Positions 13,501 through 26,284 are shown, counted from the stretch's first letter. The stretch: DNA of 64,000 nt from Sarcocystis neurona (GCA_000727475.1 KL647288.1:5912978-5976977), one strand, 5' to 3'. The notes: generated by a model not told the origin, from the letters alone. A program made the numbers and translations.

Positions 13501-14528
13501 ACAGCACGCGTCGACACCGGCCGCGGCAAAGCTTCCTTCTCTGGGCATGTGCTACCCTTCCCTGTTCGTTGTCCTGGTTGGTCCCGTTTCTTCCCCTCTT
13601 TCCCTCCTCTGTTTTCTTTTCTTCCGCCCTCTTGTTCTTCTCCGTCCTCTCCTTCCGTATTGAGAGAGGCAAGCTTTTCCAGCGGCTGCGACGCTGCGAA
13701 TTCGGATTTGCCAGGAACAGCTGCGGCAGTGACGGCACGCGTCAGAGAAGCACGAGCAACACTGGCAGCCACCACTTTCTTAGCGCATACAGTTGGGGAC
13801 CGCACAACATCTTCCTGTTGAAGACTCTGGACCTTCCCCGTTGCTGCTGGCCCTCCTGCGCCGTGAACCACACTCACCTGCGGTGTCGACGTAGACCTTT
13901 CGAAAAATGTACCAGCATTCCCCGCAGTTGTCCCTGGCCGCCTCCGCAGCCCCCGCCAAGCGGCGATACTCGCGAAGACCGCTTTACGTGCTTCCTCGTT
14001 GCTTCTGTGACGACCTGCCAGCAAACGCGAATTTTCTTCTCCGTCTTCAAGTCCTTCGTTGCTAACGCTGCTGCTGACCACCTTTCCGCTGATACCAAGA
14101 ACAGCTGCGTTCCTGCTGCCAACGCCGCAGTACCCCCCCAAGTCCTCACGCTTCCGAGTGCTGCCGCTGCGCACCTCGCTATTGCTCTGGGTAGGACTGG
14201 TGCTGCTGTTGTCCCTCTTCTTGCCGTTCCTGCAAGTCGTGTTGGAGGGCTTACCGCTACTGCTGCTGCTGCTACTGCCAGTCGTAATTGTTATGCTGCT
14301 GCCGCTCCTGCAGAACACGTTATCTTCTCGGCGTTCCCTCACCGTTTCTTCACAAGCGACCACAGCCGGTGTTTCGTTTTTCCCGCCAGATCTCTCGTTG
14401 GGGGATAAGTCATACCGCGCTGTTCTCCCCTCTTCATGGGCGTCGTTCAGTCTCCCACCGTCAGCATCGGCAACGTCACTTTTCAAGTTTGGCTCGCGTC
14501 CGCCGTCCACGCGTACCTGGGGAGCCAT
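6272..14528 (-). CDS. F-box/leucine-rich-repeat protein with very long Ser-rich N-terminal extension
   Basis: This is a probable substrate-recognition subunit of an SCF ubiquitin ligase. Exon 1 starts at an ATG at 14526-14528 and runs to about 10,910. Its first ~1,090 residues are low-complexity Ser/Gly/Ala/Thr/Arg. They are followed by an F-box at residues about 1098-1132 (core LRHLPVELLQAVFQCL, then VQVVCTEF) that would bind Skp1. Downstream exons show LRR-type sequence: 8887-9056 (core LLVLRRIEELALRRR), 8331-8636 (core NADTLRYLCLHSPDNPL, then GRLRMFALVGCQGLEW) and the terminal exon 6272-6967 (GLSGLHRMLDSMPTLERLTI, ending in PGIRR and a stop). The join 8887/8636 is in phase with sensible GT and AG sites. 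One or two exons between 10.9 and 9.06 kb, and possibly one near 7.6 kb, are not resolved. The exon at 8887-9056 contains an in-frame TGA (see findings). I am confident of F-box plus LRR, not of the exact substrate family. Confidence 0.7.
10461..10498. repeat. (GT)19 dinucleotide microsatellite
   Basis: An uninterrupted GT run of 38 bp lies in the unresolved intron region of the F-box gene. It is (AC)n in that gene's sense strand. Confidence 0.95.
13081..13215. repeat. CTG/GCT-rich triplet tract encoding Ser/Ala runs in F-box exon 1
   Basis: On the plus strand the tract is imperfect CTG/GCT; on the sense (minus) strand it reads AGC/CAG and encodes Ser-rich homopolymer stretches. It is one of several such tracts in exon 1 (others around 11,510, 12,900-12,925 as Ser runs, and 14,250). 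Confidence 0.75.
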
Positions 14529-15508
14529 CGCTGCGACTGAAATGCAGAACTACTTTTCTTTGCCTTTTGTCCTTCACTGCTACTGTTGCTTGAAATATTT
14601 GTTCTGTTGGTGCTGCTCTTGCTGCTTTAATCTTTCTTACTCGTTCTTCCGTGTGCTCCTCTGATTCTTAGAAACGTCTTGTTCTACCTGCCTCCCGTGC
14701 TGCTTGAGAATCTGTGCCTTCGAACTGCAGCACGAGTTGTTGCTGCTGCGCAGATCACGTTTCCGCTCGCCCGTCCTGGTGCCGCGGCCCCTCATCTAAA
14801 ACTCCTGCTCAACAGAACAAAACATCTGCCTTTAGCTGATAGTCCCCGATGTATCAGTATCCCACTCTCTCCCGCTAACGTCTAGTATAAGCAGTGTTCC
14901 GGTTCACCCGTGCGACGGGCCGGTTCCCGAGTCTACGCCTAGCTTTCTGATCTTTTCTCGCTGCCGCCGTATACGCTGTTTCGGGACCCAGAAATACGAG
15001 TTTCGCCAAGAAGTAAGGAGATTTTGGGAAGTCTGAAGCTCAGACGCGGACGACGATGACTTCCGAGCGTTGACTGCACAAGCTCGCGCTTACCACCCGT
15101 TAGTCAGATACAAAAAACTGTTTTCGCTCGTAACCTCACATCCAAAAGATATTGAGCAAAAAGGAAAGATAGACTCCCGGTTCGTCTGAAAAAGTAGAAC
15201 GTGCAACGTAAATGAAGTAAACTGCTGCAGCCTTTCGGTTTCCTACAAGAAATCTACTTAAGAGAGGCGGAATACCAACAAGAGCACGTACAGTCAAAGG
15301 TAGTCTACAACAAATGCACACGAGAAGGTGCAGCAGCCAGTAGGTGGGAGGTAGCACTTACAGGTACACTACTACACCAGCACCCGCGTAACGCCGCAAA
15401 AAAATAGAGGCCCAACTATAGCCACTCTACCCAAGCAAGCAATTAAGCGGAAAGAGGATACCCGGCGAGGGCGTCCTCTTGTGCGGGTGCCTGAAGTGCT
15501 GGATACAC

Positions 15509-15528
15509 ATATATATATATATATATAT
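15509..15528. repeat. (AT)10 microsatellite
   Basis: A pure AT run of about 20 bp in intergenic DNA. Confidence 0.9.
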
Positions 15529-17784
15529 GTACATATTCGCACACGTGCAAAACGGAACGTGGTTTAGTAGACACGTAGACGGAGGTACGTGCATCTACAA
15601 GGCGTCTACGACGTGTTCGAAGTACGCCACCCTGGGTATACAGGAAAATGATACGGCAGAGTGTCTCACATCCCACACGAATCACGCACCGCATGGACGA
15701 ACCAGCACGAGGAAGACACGAGCAACGAGCTACCGAGTGTCGCAAGTTCAAAAACACCAGCCAGCGACCGCCGCCGTTATTATCACGGCAACATTTTCAA
15801 CATTTGCACAGCGGCACTCAACACACACACAGATGCACTGGACTCTTGACGCTATCAGGGAAGTGTGCCGACGGGTGGCGATTCTGCGCAACGCATCCCG
15901 GAGCCCTCAGCGAAAGAAGTCGCTTCAACTCACGCGCGTGGACTCCTGGACCTAAAAAGCCAAACTACGCCCGTTCCTGGTGACCTCACCGTCTCTCCGT
16001 ATACATGTACTGTGGTCTCCCTACACGTATGTCGTAAGCATGTCTCCACGGGAGGGGACACGCATATGCCTCAGAAGTCTGTGTAAAAAACATACGCCTG
16101 CGATGGCCTCGTTCTCCCACGGGTACGTGGCGACGTGTGATTACGCTCTAGACAATTAATGGGGTCGCCTTCCTGTCAGCACTTACATATATACGAGGGG
16201 TACACAGATAAACACGCATGCATACTGTAGTAAGGTGCATGTTCTATAACGGTAGCTATGGCGACTTCCTCCCTGCTAATCCTGAAGGTGACGCCGGCGA
16301 ACGCTTAATCACACCAGTCTACCGTAAAGGACGCGCCATTGCGCGCATACACTGGTTCGGGTGGAAATTAGTGTAGGAAAAAACGTTGGTGAAAGAATGT
16401 AGTAGGGAATAAAAAAATAATACTACGTCTGTCTTCGTCGTTCCAACGGAAGCATCCTAATCTCGATTTCACACATATGACGACGGGACGCGCAAACATG
16501 CGCATATCCTCAACGTTCTGCGCACCCGTTTCGAATCAAAATTGCTACCTGGACAGAAGAACAAGTCAAATATAGAATACAGTTGCGACTGGATTCCCTA
16601 CTCCAGCTGAGCTCCCTTTTGTCGAAGCGGCCCACTGTGTTCCGTGAAACCGTAGCGATGAAAAGGATGATGTGGACAAAGGAGCAAGACAAAGCACGAT
16701 CAACGTAGCTTTGCACGGCTCTCTTCTCGCGCACGCACAAGTTGCGATCTGTCCACCACCACTGTTCACCGTCGTCACTCGCAGATGATCAGTCTGACTG
16801 AAATTCGTAGAGAAACGAACCACCAACTGAACATCCTTGCAGTCAGAACCTCTTCTTCCCGCACGAAGAAGCCACCTACACCTGTTGCCCTTTCGGTTCT
16901 AGCTTCCTGGATACAACCTTGCCTCCGCGAAATTCACAGCATAATATTACCACCACCAGCCCTGCTTCAGCTCTGCGCTCCAACAGAAGACTCAACGCTC
17001 TACAAAACACTAAGTGTATAGACTAGTTCTAGTGTCATTTCGTCATTTATGTCGTCACTCCTACAGAGAAGGCTCGTTAATACCTGTCGATTTTCGTATT
17101 AGCATTTCCGTCACGTGCGCAACGGGCGAAGCCGCTAACTACACTGCAACGCCTTGAACGCTCCTATTACAGGGGTCATATGTCGATGCAAAGAAAAGTG
17201 GCCAAACCGCGGAAGTCGACGGCAGTCGGACCTCCGATGACTGGAACGACTACCATTGGAGACCCTGTACACCTGCGGAACGCACAGGAGGTAGTTTACA
17301 TTACAGGGACACTAACACTGGAAGACCCGTCGCGAGATGCGGCCGCACTGACAAGATCTCGCATGTCCCAAGCCACCCACACTGCACCAAAAAGTCAGAG
17401 GAAAGCAAGCAAATATGCAAGGTGCTTCACCAGATTTAACACTTCCGAATCCCCCCGATACTACCATCGGCATTACACGAACATGCGCTACGAAGTTACG
17501 GTAGTGGTCGGCTTCTTCAGGTGGTGCACCGTGGTAGTCGGCGTGTTCCGCGCGAATGACCACGGTGGCGGACTGATGGTAGCCCCCGCTACCCGTGAAC
17601 TGGGAAGCATATTATATGCTCGTGTGTGTATTCCGCTACATCGGATGCCTCATTTCACTGGTCGCGTTGTATGCGTGCTCTATGTATGCACTTGTCCTCG
17701 GGGCAGGGTCCAGTGGTGAGCGTTAGCACAGAAAAAAACGTTGCAAGGATTAAATTAACGCTGTTGCCCGAAGATTCAAGGGGA

Positions 17785-17809
17785 CATTTTGGTTCTGAAA
17801 ACCAAAATG
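17785..17809. other. Perfect 10-bp stem, 5-nt loop hairpin
   Basis: CATTTTGGTT at 17785-17794 pairs exactly with AACCAAAATG at 17800-17809 across a 5-nt loop. It lies in gene-free sequence and has no U-run after it. Function unknown. Confidence 0.5.
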
Positions 17810-18837
17810 GAAACAAGGAGGGACCAAAGAAATTCGTACACATTAATTTATTGTAGGTCCTCGGTAAATGTGACACTTGCGGGAAGCTACCTGATGCAAC
17901 ACTGTGGCAGAAACAGAGCCCTACCCGGTGTCGCGGTAGTTGAGGGACACTGCCGTACGCAAGGTTAGTTGAGACTGTCTTTTGCAGGTGAACCATCATC
18001 AAACCTCGCTGGCTCCCACAATTTACAAGCCGGACGGTTCCCCGCAGCGAAATTTCAACACCAGCATCCGCCTCTGGCTCCACTATTCTGCTTTACCATT
18101 TCAGATCAATGGGGACTTAACTGTTGTCACAAGCGCGTAACGGTGGGGAGGGAGTGGCTGGATGGACATCGCATGAGTGGCCGCGGTTGGGGCGCCGTGC
18201 CTTTTGGAGAGACTCCGATGTGGTGGAGATGGGCCTGCGTGGACCCCCGTTACTATGGTGTACGGAGTGCCGCACCGGAGAACGCGCTTGCTGTTTAAAC
18301 CTCCCTCTGATACGCAACTCCGCACAGAGAGTGACCTCACACCTGAATGAAAACCGATGGAACTATATTTCCGTCCTGTCGGTCGCGCGTAACGCCAGGA
18401 CACAACACGTTATGAGCGCAAATCACTTCCTCCACCGCGCACACTGAACAGTGTAAAAACGAGAAGGGTACGCCGGTGGTGTACCTGGTCCGGCTTCGTC
18501 AACGAATGAAAAGCAGCGCCAAAATCGGTGTCGGTGTTTAATTTTGAGCGTGAGCAAGCACTAGGCTTCCTTGTTTGAACCGAGTGGTGCAACCGTGCAA
18601 CGCACTTAGATTCCAAATCTACGTTGGCTTTGGGCACACTACCCACGGAGACGGGTAGTGGAAGTGGACTAAGGCCAGAGAGGGATGCAAGTGACACTGC
18701 TGAAGAAGGCGTTTTAAAGGTATCCGCAGTAATGTTTGCTGCAGGTTGAACTTGCCTGCGCAGGCATTACCTCCCCCATCGCAGGAACACCGCTCGGCAC
18801 TACAGTTGTGGGGATTTATGCACGACGGAGAGGATCG

Positions 18838-19060
18838 GTTATAAAAGCTGCTTGCAGGATCCGTGCGCGCGGATGACTAGAACCATCTCTCTTAGCGTAT
18901 AAACCTCGCTGGAGCGAGCGTTCTACGCAGAGCGGGTAAAGGGTGGTCGGTCCTGCGACCATTGCACTGAAACTCCACGTGCTAAGGAGAGGGCACTGAA
19001 TGCCGAACTGTGTACGGAAGGGAACCTTCTCTATCGTAACGGGATGCGCACAAAGAGCTG
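18838..19060 (+). other. Possible small structured RNA locus (weak)
   Basis: A TATAAAA at about 18840 is followed by consecutive potential hairpins: an ATCCG/CGGAT arm pair near 18858-18874, a GGTCG/CGACC pair near 18947-18961 and a GAAGG/CCTTC pair near 19017-19030. No long open frame spans it. I compared it by eye with U1, U2, U4, U5, U6, SRP RNA, RNase P/MRP and U3 landmarks and found no convincing match. It is recorded only as a place to look. Confidence 0.15.
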
Positions 19061-20883
19061 ACCTAACTAGCTAGATGTTCCGTAGTAGTGCCGCAGAAAA
19101 GATCTTTCGAAATGACCGGGGGAAACTACTTCCGAAGTCGAACGTAGCAACCCTAAGCTGTGCGCCGAACGTACGTAAAGCGCGTGACACAAAGGGTGTT
19201 CACGAGCGCCAAGGGATCGTCGCTGCGGAAAACAACACCACACAAAGAGCCAGCCACTCCTATATTAGATGCATCAGATGTAATATGCAATGGATAGCTC
19301 GATTTGCGTGTACGCGTCCCTGTATGCGCCCGACTCACCCCGTACGGGTTGTGCAGCGAACGAGGCTGCACCTGGCGGCGTGCACTGCCTGACGCCTACA
19401 GTAGCGACGTGTAATCTACGTGAGTGTCAGTCCATGACCCAACAGTACTACAAAGCACAGCTCAAACGGTGCAGTGGGATTTCGAACAAGTGACGCAGAA
19501 CTCCTGTAGTAGACGTGTGATTTGACAGGGTTCTTGCTCTCCTGTAAACGTCGTGCAGATGCCGGGACAAATCCTGGGTACGACTTTACCGAATAACATC
19601 TAAAGTGGAAAACGTACGCGACCGATGTTCGCGAGGACGCACGCTGACAAGATGAAACAGAGCGTGATCTGGATTGTCTCGCGTCTCTGCGTACCGGAAA
19701 ATTTCATTTTACGCTTTAGACGACTGCTGAACCCCTCCTCTGGAAAGCCTCATACTGATCCCATGCACACAATGCATCGCTCCTGCTCTTCTGGTCGTCA
19801 CTAGAACACTGAAAGGTGGGCAGCTCAACCTGAAAAGGTTGCGTACCTGGAGCCTTTGTGTTTTCGGTTGCCAACGAGCTCCGGGTCCCCTCCTTTTCCC
19901 ACAAACGTCTGGCCCTCCTTGCGACATCTTAAATACACGTGTATATATATATACATACATAAATGCGCAGTTAAACATGTACACTGTGTAGTCACACCGG
20001 GCTTCCACTTATCAGGACAGGAGGGAGGAATAACTTAAGCAGGATAACCTAAGTGGACTAAACTGCAAAAAATAAGTTGAACAGGGTAGCGGAAGTAATC
20101 TCCCTAAACCGTAGACAGGGAATGCGCAGTCGCAGACAACCATGAGTTCTTATGTGACGAAACAGTGTCGCTGCAGTTACCCCCCAGAGGCGGCAGGCCG
20201 CGAAGTGGTTGTAATTCATCTCTCTCCCATAATATGAAGCAGTTACAGCCTAGGAATAAACGGGTACGGCAGAAAATAGACGGGTACGGCAGAAAACACG
20301 GGCACAAGTATAACTTCCATTGAGGAGCGAGACTGACACACAGTTGCGGCGCCGAACTGGACCGGGGCAAAAGTAAATGGAAACCGCTGCTCACGAGAGG
20401 TAACTAACTCTGTTTAATATGCAGTTCCTGTCTAAACGATCCGTAGAAGTTGTACGAGATTCGAGCTCTCATATACATACATCATGCAGGAAAGGAGATA
20501 TCGCGCTAGTAAAACTACTCGATCGAGTTTCCTGCACACATGCATTAGCCCATAGAGGGTATTCCCCTAACTTTCGTGGAATGGTGTTGTGCCGAAGTTG
20601 CGTTGGTGCTCCGACAAATATAACTGTGGTGCAGGCGGTTAATCGGTTGCCATGTCCGTAAGCTCTGCTTGCCTGAGCGACGCCATAGTCAGACGTCGAA
20701 TTTCACTTTTACACATAAAGCTAGGCACTAGGTGTACCCTGGCACAAAATCATGTCCTTAGCCTGTTGAGACACTAAATATAACTTTCTGATTTACGAGG
20801 TAGAAGCCTCCGAAGATTTCTTGGAAGCAGCAGTGTCGGCACGGAAGCGCGAGCTACCTTCGCACCCCTGGTGACACGAACTT

Positions 20884-21480
20884 GCGACGCGATTCTTCTG
20901 TTCTCTCGAATGTACAGCAGGTCAATCGTTTAACTGAGCCTGCGACAATCATACTAGTAGCAAAGACAATTCGTAGTCTCGCGCCTCACTACTAATTATC
21001 ATCGCGCAATGACAGCGAGTATTGATCTCTATTGCTGCTACCGCCACGACACCAATCCATACCATTCGACGCGATTCTTCTGTTGCTTCGCATGTACAGC
21101 AGGTCAATCGTTTAACCGAGCCTGCGACAATCATCCTAATAACAAAGAAAACGCGTAGTCTCGAGCCTCACTACTAAATTATCATCGTTTTTGTGACAGT
21201 GTGTTTTGATCACGGTTGCTGCTACTGCAGCGACACCAATCCATATTATTCACATGTCGCGTCGCTTGGTTTTGGCCTGCGGGGCGTCTCAGCATGTAAA
21301 TCGCTTAACTGAGCCTGCGACTAACGCCTCACTTTCACTAATCATCACTATTTAGTGACAATGGGCATTGACCATTTCGCTGCTACTGCCGCGACTGTTA
21401 CCAATCCATATTACTCAGGTGTCACAGCCTTGATTTTGGTCCTCCGGGGCGTCTCATTCGCAACCCGTGTTTCCCGCTGA
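20884..21480. repeat. Degenerate ~182-bp tandem repeat (3 full copies plus part) upstream of the 21537 gene
   Basis: Copies start near 20884, 21067 and 21251, with a partial fourth from about 21420. Shared blocks in each include CGACGCGATTCTTCTGTT (first two), AGCCTGCGAC, and ACCAATCCATA at the end of each unit. Copies 1 and 2 are closest; copy 3 shares GGGGCGTCTCA with the partial copy 4. The array ends about 60-100 bp before the start codon at 21537, so it occupies the promoter or 5' UTR. Confidence 0.8.
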
Positions 21481-21536
21481 AGACAAACTTCGCGCTTATT
21501 CGTTCAAGCTTGCACTCCGGCGTTTTGTGAAACGCG

Positions 21537-24403
21537 ATGGTTGCAGGGGTCGGAGATTTGCGCAGTCGGGCGTGGGCCCCATGGCGTAATGTATCAGGCA
21601 GGGTAGGCACAAAAGGAACGCTTACTCTTTTCGTATCCTACGCTGGCATCGTGCTTGTATCGTTGCTTGAAGGTTCCTTCTTCAGTTTTCGCATGCACGT
21701 TGGCCTGCACGTCTGTGACAACATCCAAGCATTTGCTGATGAGGCTGGCGCTGCATCAGGCGTGGTCCTTGCTTCAGCGTCGTCCATCACGAACAAATCA
21801 CGCGATAAGAAGGACGGAAAGCCTCAGCGTGGGCAGCAGGAGCGGAGTGAGCAGGACCCGGAGAATCAGAACCAGCATACGGCGCAGGAAGAACAGTCCC
21901 AGCAGAAACCGCCGCGCCCGGGGTCCCTGCTGCGGCTTGATAGTTCCGGTGTTGTTCAGGATTCTCTCCGACATTCGTCTACTAATGCTGTCCACGGTCG
22001 TCGTCCTGGAATTTCAACGGTTTCGTCTTTACGAGACCATGTCACCTCCCCGTCTGGCCCCTTAGATGACCGTTCCCATGGCAATAGCGACGCTGGTGGG
22101 AGACATTATAGTCACCATCATAGAGGTGACACGCGTAGGCCCATGGGATGTGATTCGCATTCACGCGTGAACCCTTTTCCCCTTTTCAGTAGGATGAGCT
22201 CGATTGGGGATGAAAACACCTGCCTTACGCCTATTGAAAATGAACCATACGACTATGAGACTGACGATGAATTCCGTGCAGCCTCCGTAGACGAATCAGC
22301 TGCTTCTGGATTATGTGCGAATTCTCTTCAGTCTCTCAGTCTTAGCACATCAACAGGGGGCTGCTGCTCGGCAGGCGCACTGCCGTCTCCCACATCAGAC
22401 ATGTCGAGACCCCGGTTGCGCCGGAGGTTCGGCTCCGGTGCATCAGCAAATGCTTCCCGGCGCGCGGCCAAGGCACATCATCCTGTGAAAAGACGGATAG
22501 AGGTTGCTTTTCGTGCGTTTGAGCCCTTAAAAACTTCGGAATCTGCAAACATAGAAGCTGACTTCGCGGCCGCGGAAGATGATGTGGACGGACGCACACC
22601 TTCCTTTCAAGAATCCGTCCCCGACTCGTCGAAGCCTTCAACAGAAGAGGTCTTGAAGGAACCGCTTTCATTTGATGATGTGGATGCTGCTCTGTCACCC
22701 GGAGTGGAAGCAGATGAAGAAATGGATGCGGACTACACAAGTGTTGACACAGAGGTGGATGCTGAAGAGGAAGCTGCGAGGACGGCGCTGAGCATGTATC
22801 AAGAAACGAGAGCACTTTTCAAAAAGAAGACGGAAAAATATGAGCAAGCGATAAACGCATACTATGGTCGAAACGTCGTCCCTTTCGAGCCAGATCCGTC
22901 GGGATGTGCGAGTAAGTTTACCCGTATCTACGTCAGCCTCTGAGGCGGATACGGTTTTGTCTATTTATTTTTGCAGCGGATGTTCGACGCCGGAAGTTTC
23001 CGCATGGCAGGGACAAAGCAGGCAGCGCATTCGTCTGCTTCATTATGTCCCCGGATTCCTGGAGAACGTGATGTGTCCGCAGAAGGAAGATAGGCCTGTT
23101 TCCTTTTGTTGTCTGGAAGGTGCAGTGACATGGACAGTGTAGTGCTCTGTTCAGAGTTACTTTCGTACTCGAAAGGTTGCTTTTAGTGCACTATATAGGG
23201 AAACAGAGTAAACGGGCTTCTTCAGTTTCTCAGCGGACATTCGAGTCAATTCATACACGCGGCAGCGCGACGGCTGGTCTCTTATAAGACAGGGGGAGGC
23301 ATAATCACATTTAGCATTTTTTTTTTCCAAAGCGTCCATCGTTACGGCTTATTACACTATCGACCATAAGAGACTAATGTTAGCCTTTTTCAAATACGTA
23401 ATACAAGTCAGTATGTGTTCCGTGCACCTCTCTGTACAACGGCGGTGCGTTCGTGTTTGCGAGATTCGCCCCTTCGCATTGACATAGAAGCCAGCCGGCG
23501 ATCTTTTATGCCACAGCATACTGCTTATTATAAAAAACTCTTTGCATGGGAGGACCATGTGACGTCTTGCGCCTGCGGTTCGTGTGCGGGCTTGGATCCG
23601 CACAGGTGTGCAGCCGTATGTGTAATATCAAATGTTCAACAGGTCGTTATGTTGTGTGCTGACTTTTGCTGCTTTCAGAAACCAATATCGACAGTCTCGT
23701 GGCGCACGTCGTAACGGATACGAGTCTACTTTTTTCGACTAGTCTGCGAGAGCTGATGCACCTTGTCGTGCGGGTCCTTTGGAGGGGCATGCAGCTGGTG
23801 TTTGTTTGCTACCCATCCTACTCGTATTTGTTAGGGCGCAACGGGGACACGGTAGCCGTACTTCCCCACTTCATCACGATTTTTGAGAAAAGCTTAAAAA
23901 AAATTGCTCAGGATCCAGGGACATCGGCAAAACTACGGCAAGAACAGTTGGACGCTGCCTGTAAGGCACAGAGCGCTGCCTCTCAAGGGGAAGCCGCCCT
24001 GGGAGCCATGCAGAGCGTTGTCCTGTCAGGACTGACGACACCCCCTTCCAAATTCGTGGATGTGATCAAAGTGCAGGACTTGCTGGGCGACATTGATCGC
24101 CTCCCCGCATATACCAGACGCCTGTTATTGATGCTGGCGGAGCTCTGCAGAGCTGCGTACGAGATGTCAGAACCGCAAGCACAGCCGCATTTATGTCAAG
24201 AACAACCCACGGGAGGCGCTGGTCGCGAACTTGAACCAGTGGTGGAAGAAAGCATTGCATACTGCAAAGGCGAGACAACCAAGTTTGCAAGAGTGTTTAA
24301 CGAAGCCCAGGTCACCGCGAAAAAAGTTGCTGAGCAAGCCCTAACGCTTTACAAGAAACTTACACTTTTGGAACTAGTTCCCGATAGTAGGATGGATACC
24401 TGA
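21537..24403 (+). CDS. Hypothetical coccidian protein with N-terminal hydrophobic segment and disordered acidic middle
   Basis: I do not recognise the family. Four exons join in phase: 21537-22911, 22977-23067, 23495-23577 and 23679-24403, giving about 757 residues; exons 2 and 3 are less certain. The start is the first ATG of a long open frame. Residues ~28-47 are hydrophobic (core LTLFVSYAGIVLVSLLEG) and could be a signal anchor or signal peptide, although preceded by a basic 27-residue lead; the alternative start at 21693 would remove it. Residues ~80-330 are hydrophilic and low-complexity (Ser/Gln/His/Arg), ~330-430 acidic, and the C-terminal third is helical (LRELMHLVVRVLWRGMQLVF; RLPAYTRRLLLMLAELC). 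No catalytic motif is visible. A secreted or membrane-anchored parasite protein is possible but is inference only. Confidence 0.7.
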
Positions 24404-25762
24404 GTTCATGGTAACTTGCCGACGTAGTAGTGCACATCGCACGGTGGTTTTTTAGGCCAGACGCCCCGGTCAAGGACTGTTTTTTAACACCGGCTTTGCA
24501 CTATACGTCTGCAGTACGTGGCGGGTGATTACCTGACGTCAATTTATTGTAAACGGTGCGTAAGAAGCAGCCGATTCACTCAGAGATCCGTCGTACGCGT
24601 ATATACCTTTACGCAGTGACCGTGCCTCTTACCCACCTGTACAGTGATGTCCGTATCATCATACCACGTCCGCGGCAGGCATCTAGCCGCACGTATAGCC
24701 TGTACGTCCTCCCTCACTGTCAGCCACCTGTTGCTGTTTTTGGGTGAGGTTGCGCAGTTTGTACTCGTGGAATTCTAGCAGGGAAGCTTGTGCAGTTGAA
24801 GGAATATGTAAAGGGCAGGCGTGGAGACAGCGCTTCTGTAGACACACCCGGTCGTGTGCAGCGCATCATTTTAACGCAGTGTCTACACATTTAACTAGAA
24901 GTTCCAGACTGGATCCTGACCGCAGGCTCTGAATTTATTTGTGTTTTCATCGTTGCTCACAATATAGAAACAGCGTCTTGCATCAGGAGGCTCTTCAGGA
25001 ATACACCTGTGAAGAAGAATGATGACCCGACTCTCTCTCTATGCTCCTTGAGCGAAAAATAAACTAAAAATTCAGCCTCTTTTAATGCTACGAAAACCGT
25101 GAAAAGCGCTGTACGCCATTTCCCCGTTTAGGCAAGAGCCGCACTGGCGTTTTACCTGTAATTCGTAAAAAGCTGCTCGTTCGTGTATGGCAGGGCGCTG
25201 CAGAGTGCATCTGCCTGATCCCTAGTCTGCTGCGTTGAGACTTCATCACGAGAGGCTACTCCAAATCAGCTGGTGCGCACACACAGCGGTTGGTGTGGCT
25301 GGGCGGTCTCCTCCAGAGTAGCATCGACTGGCGAGCACTATGCGTTAGAATTCCTCTGTGCTGACTTATTTGTAAGCGCGTGTACCATTGCATCCATCAG
25401 ATGTCAAATGGTAAAATGCTTTCGAAGTTACGGATGAGAGCCCCACACAGCAACTTGCAGGACTTTACGGATCGTGTACCCTATGTACAGCAGGACGAGT
25501 AAGCCGAACACCACACTATTAAAATGTTCCGTATAGCTGCTACTTTACCTAGTCACTACGGCCGCTGTCACAGCCGCAGGCTTATGAGAACTTTTGTACG
25601 ACGTTGGTATGCTGTCTGTGCACGGTATCTTCGTTTGACGTGTCAACGATTCCATTCTCAGCCGTGAAAGGTGGTTCAGCACTGCGACAAGAGCGCTAGT
25701 TGCTGAGATGAGCCCGATGGTTTAAATGTAGAGCTTACGACCAGGCGGAACCTTTTGGTTCC

Positions 25763-25858
25763 TGTGCACGGTGGTTCCGTAGGGCCACTTTTGCACGTGG
25801 AAGAAGCTGCTGTGCACGGTATTTCCGTAGGGCCACTTTTGGATGTGTGAGAAGCTCC
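25763..25858. repeat. 48-bp tandem duplication
   Basis: Two adjacent 48-bp units begin TGTGCACGGT at 25763 and 25811 and share CCGTAGGGCCACTTTT. They differ at about ten positions. Intergenic. Confidence 0.8.
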
Positions 25859-26284
25859 TTAGTGCTCACGCCACGTGTATACGGTATATCTTCACTTTGC
25901 GACACCTTGCGCCCTCGCACTACACTTTGCCTAACAATGTAGGGTTCCCGGTGCGTCTACAAATACCTATATTTGACGTTACTCCAGAAGTGTCGTGTGC
26001 GTCCGCGGGCGGCTCAACCCAAGTTGAGATTTTACTTGTGTGAAGGCAATTTCTTGGAATTCTCAGCTCACCATTTGTATGTCGAAATGTCTCACATCCA
26101 GCCATATATCACAATTCAGGTGAAGCGGCCATCTGAAGGTGCACACGTCTACTAACGCGAACCCACGAAAGTGTCCCCCCATACATTTTCATGTACACGC
26201 ATAGCGGAGGTACTACGAGACGCATGGGTGCTTTTTTGAAATACATGCAGTACTTCACTGTACCTATTATTACGCGTATGCACG

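Larger units (their letters stand above)
14529..20883. other. Long gene-poor region between divergent genes
   Basis: This region lies upstream of both the minus-strand F-box gene and the plus-strand gene at 21537, so it should contain both promoters. I found no exon chain here. The longest plus frame (17180-17719) has no domain, and its repeated GTGGTCGGC/GTAGTCGGCG motifs look like non-coding minisatellite drift. Visible elements are a short (AT)n at 15509-15528, a 10-bp-stem hairpin at 17785-17809, a segment at 18838-19060 with a TATAAAA and several short hairpins, and a 19-bp direct repeat containing GGGTACGGCAGAAAA at about 20258-20297. Confidence 0.45.
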
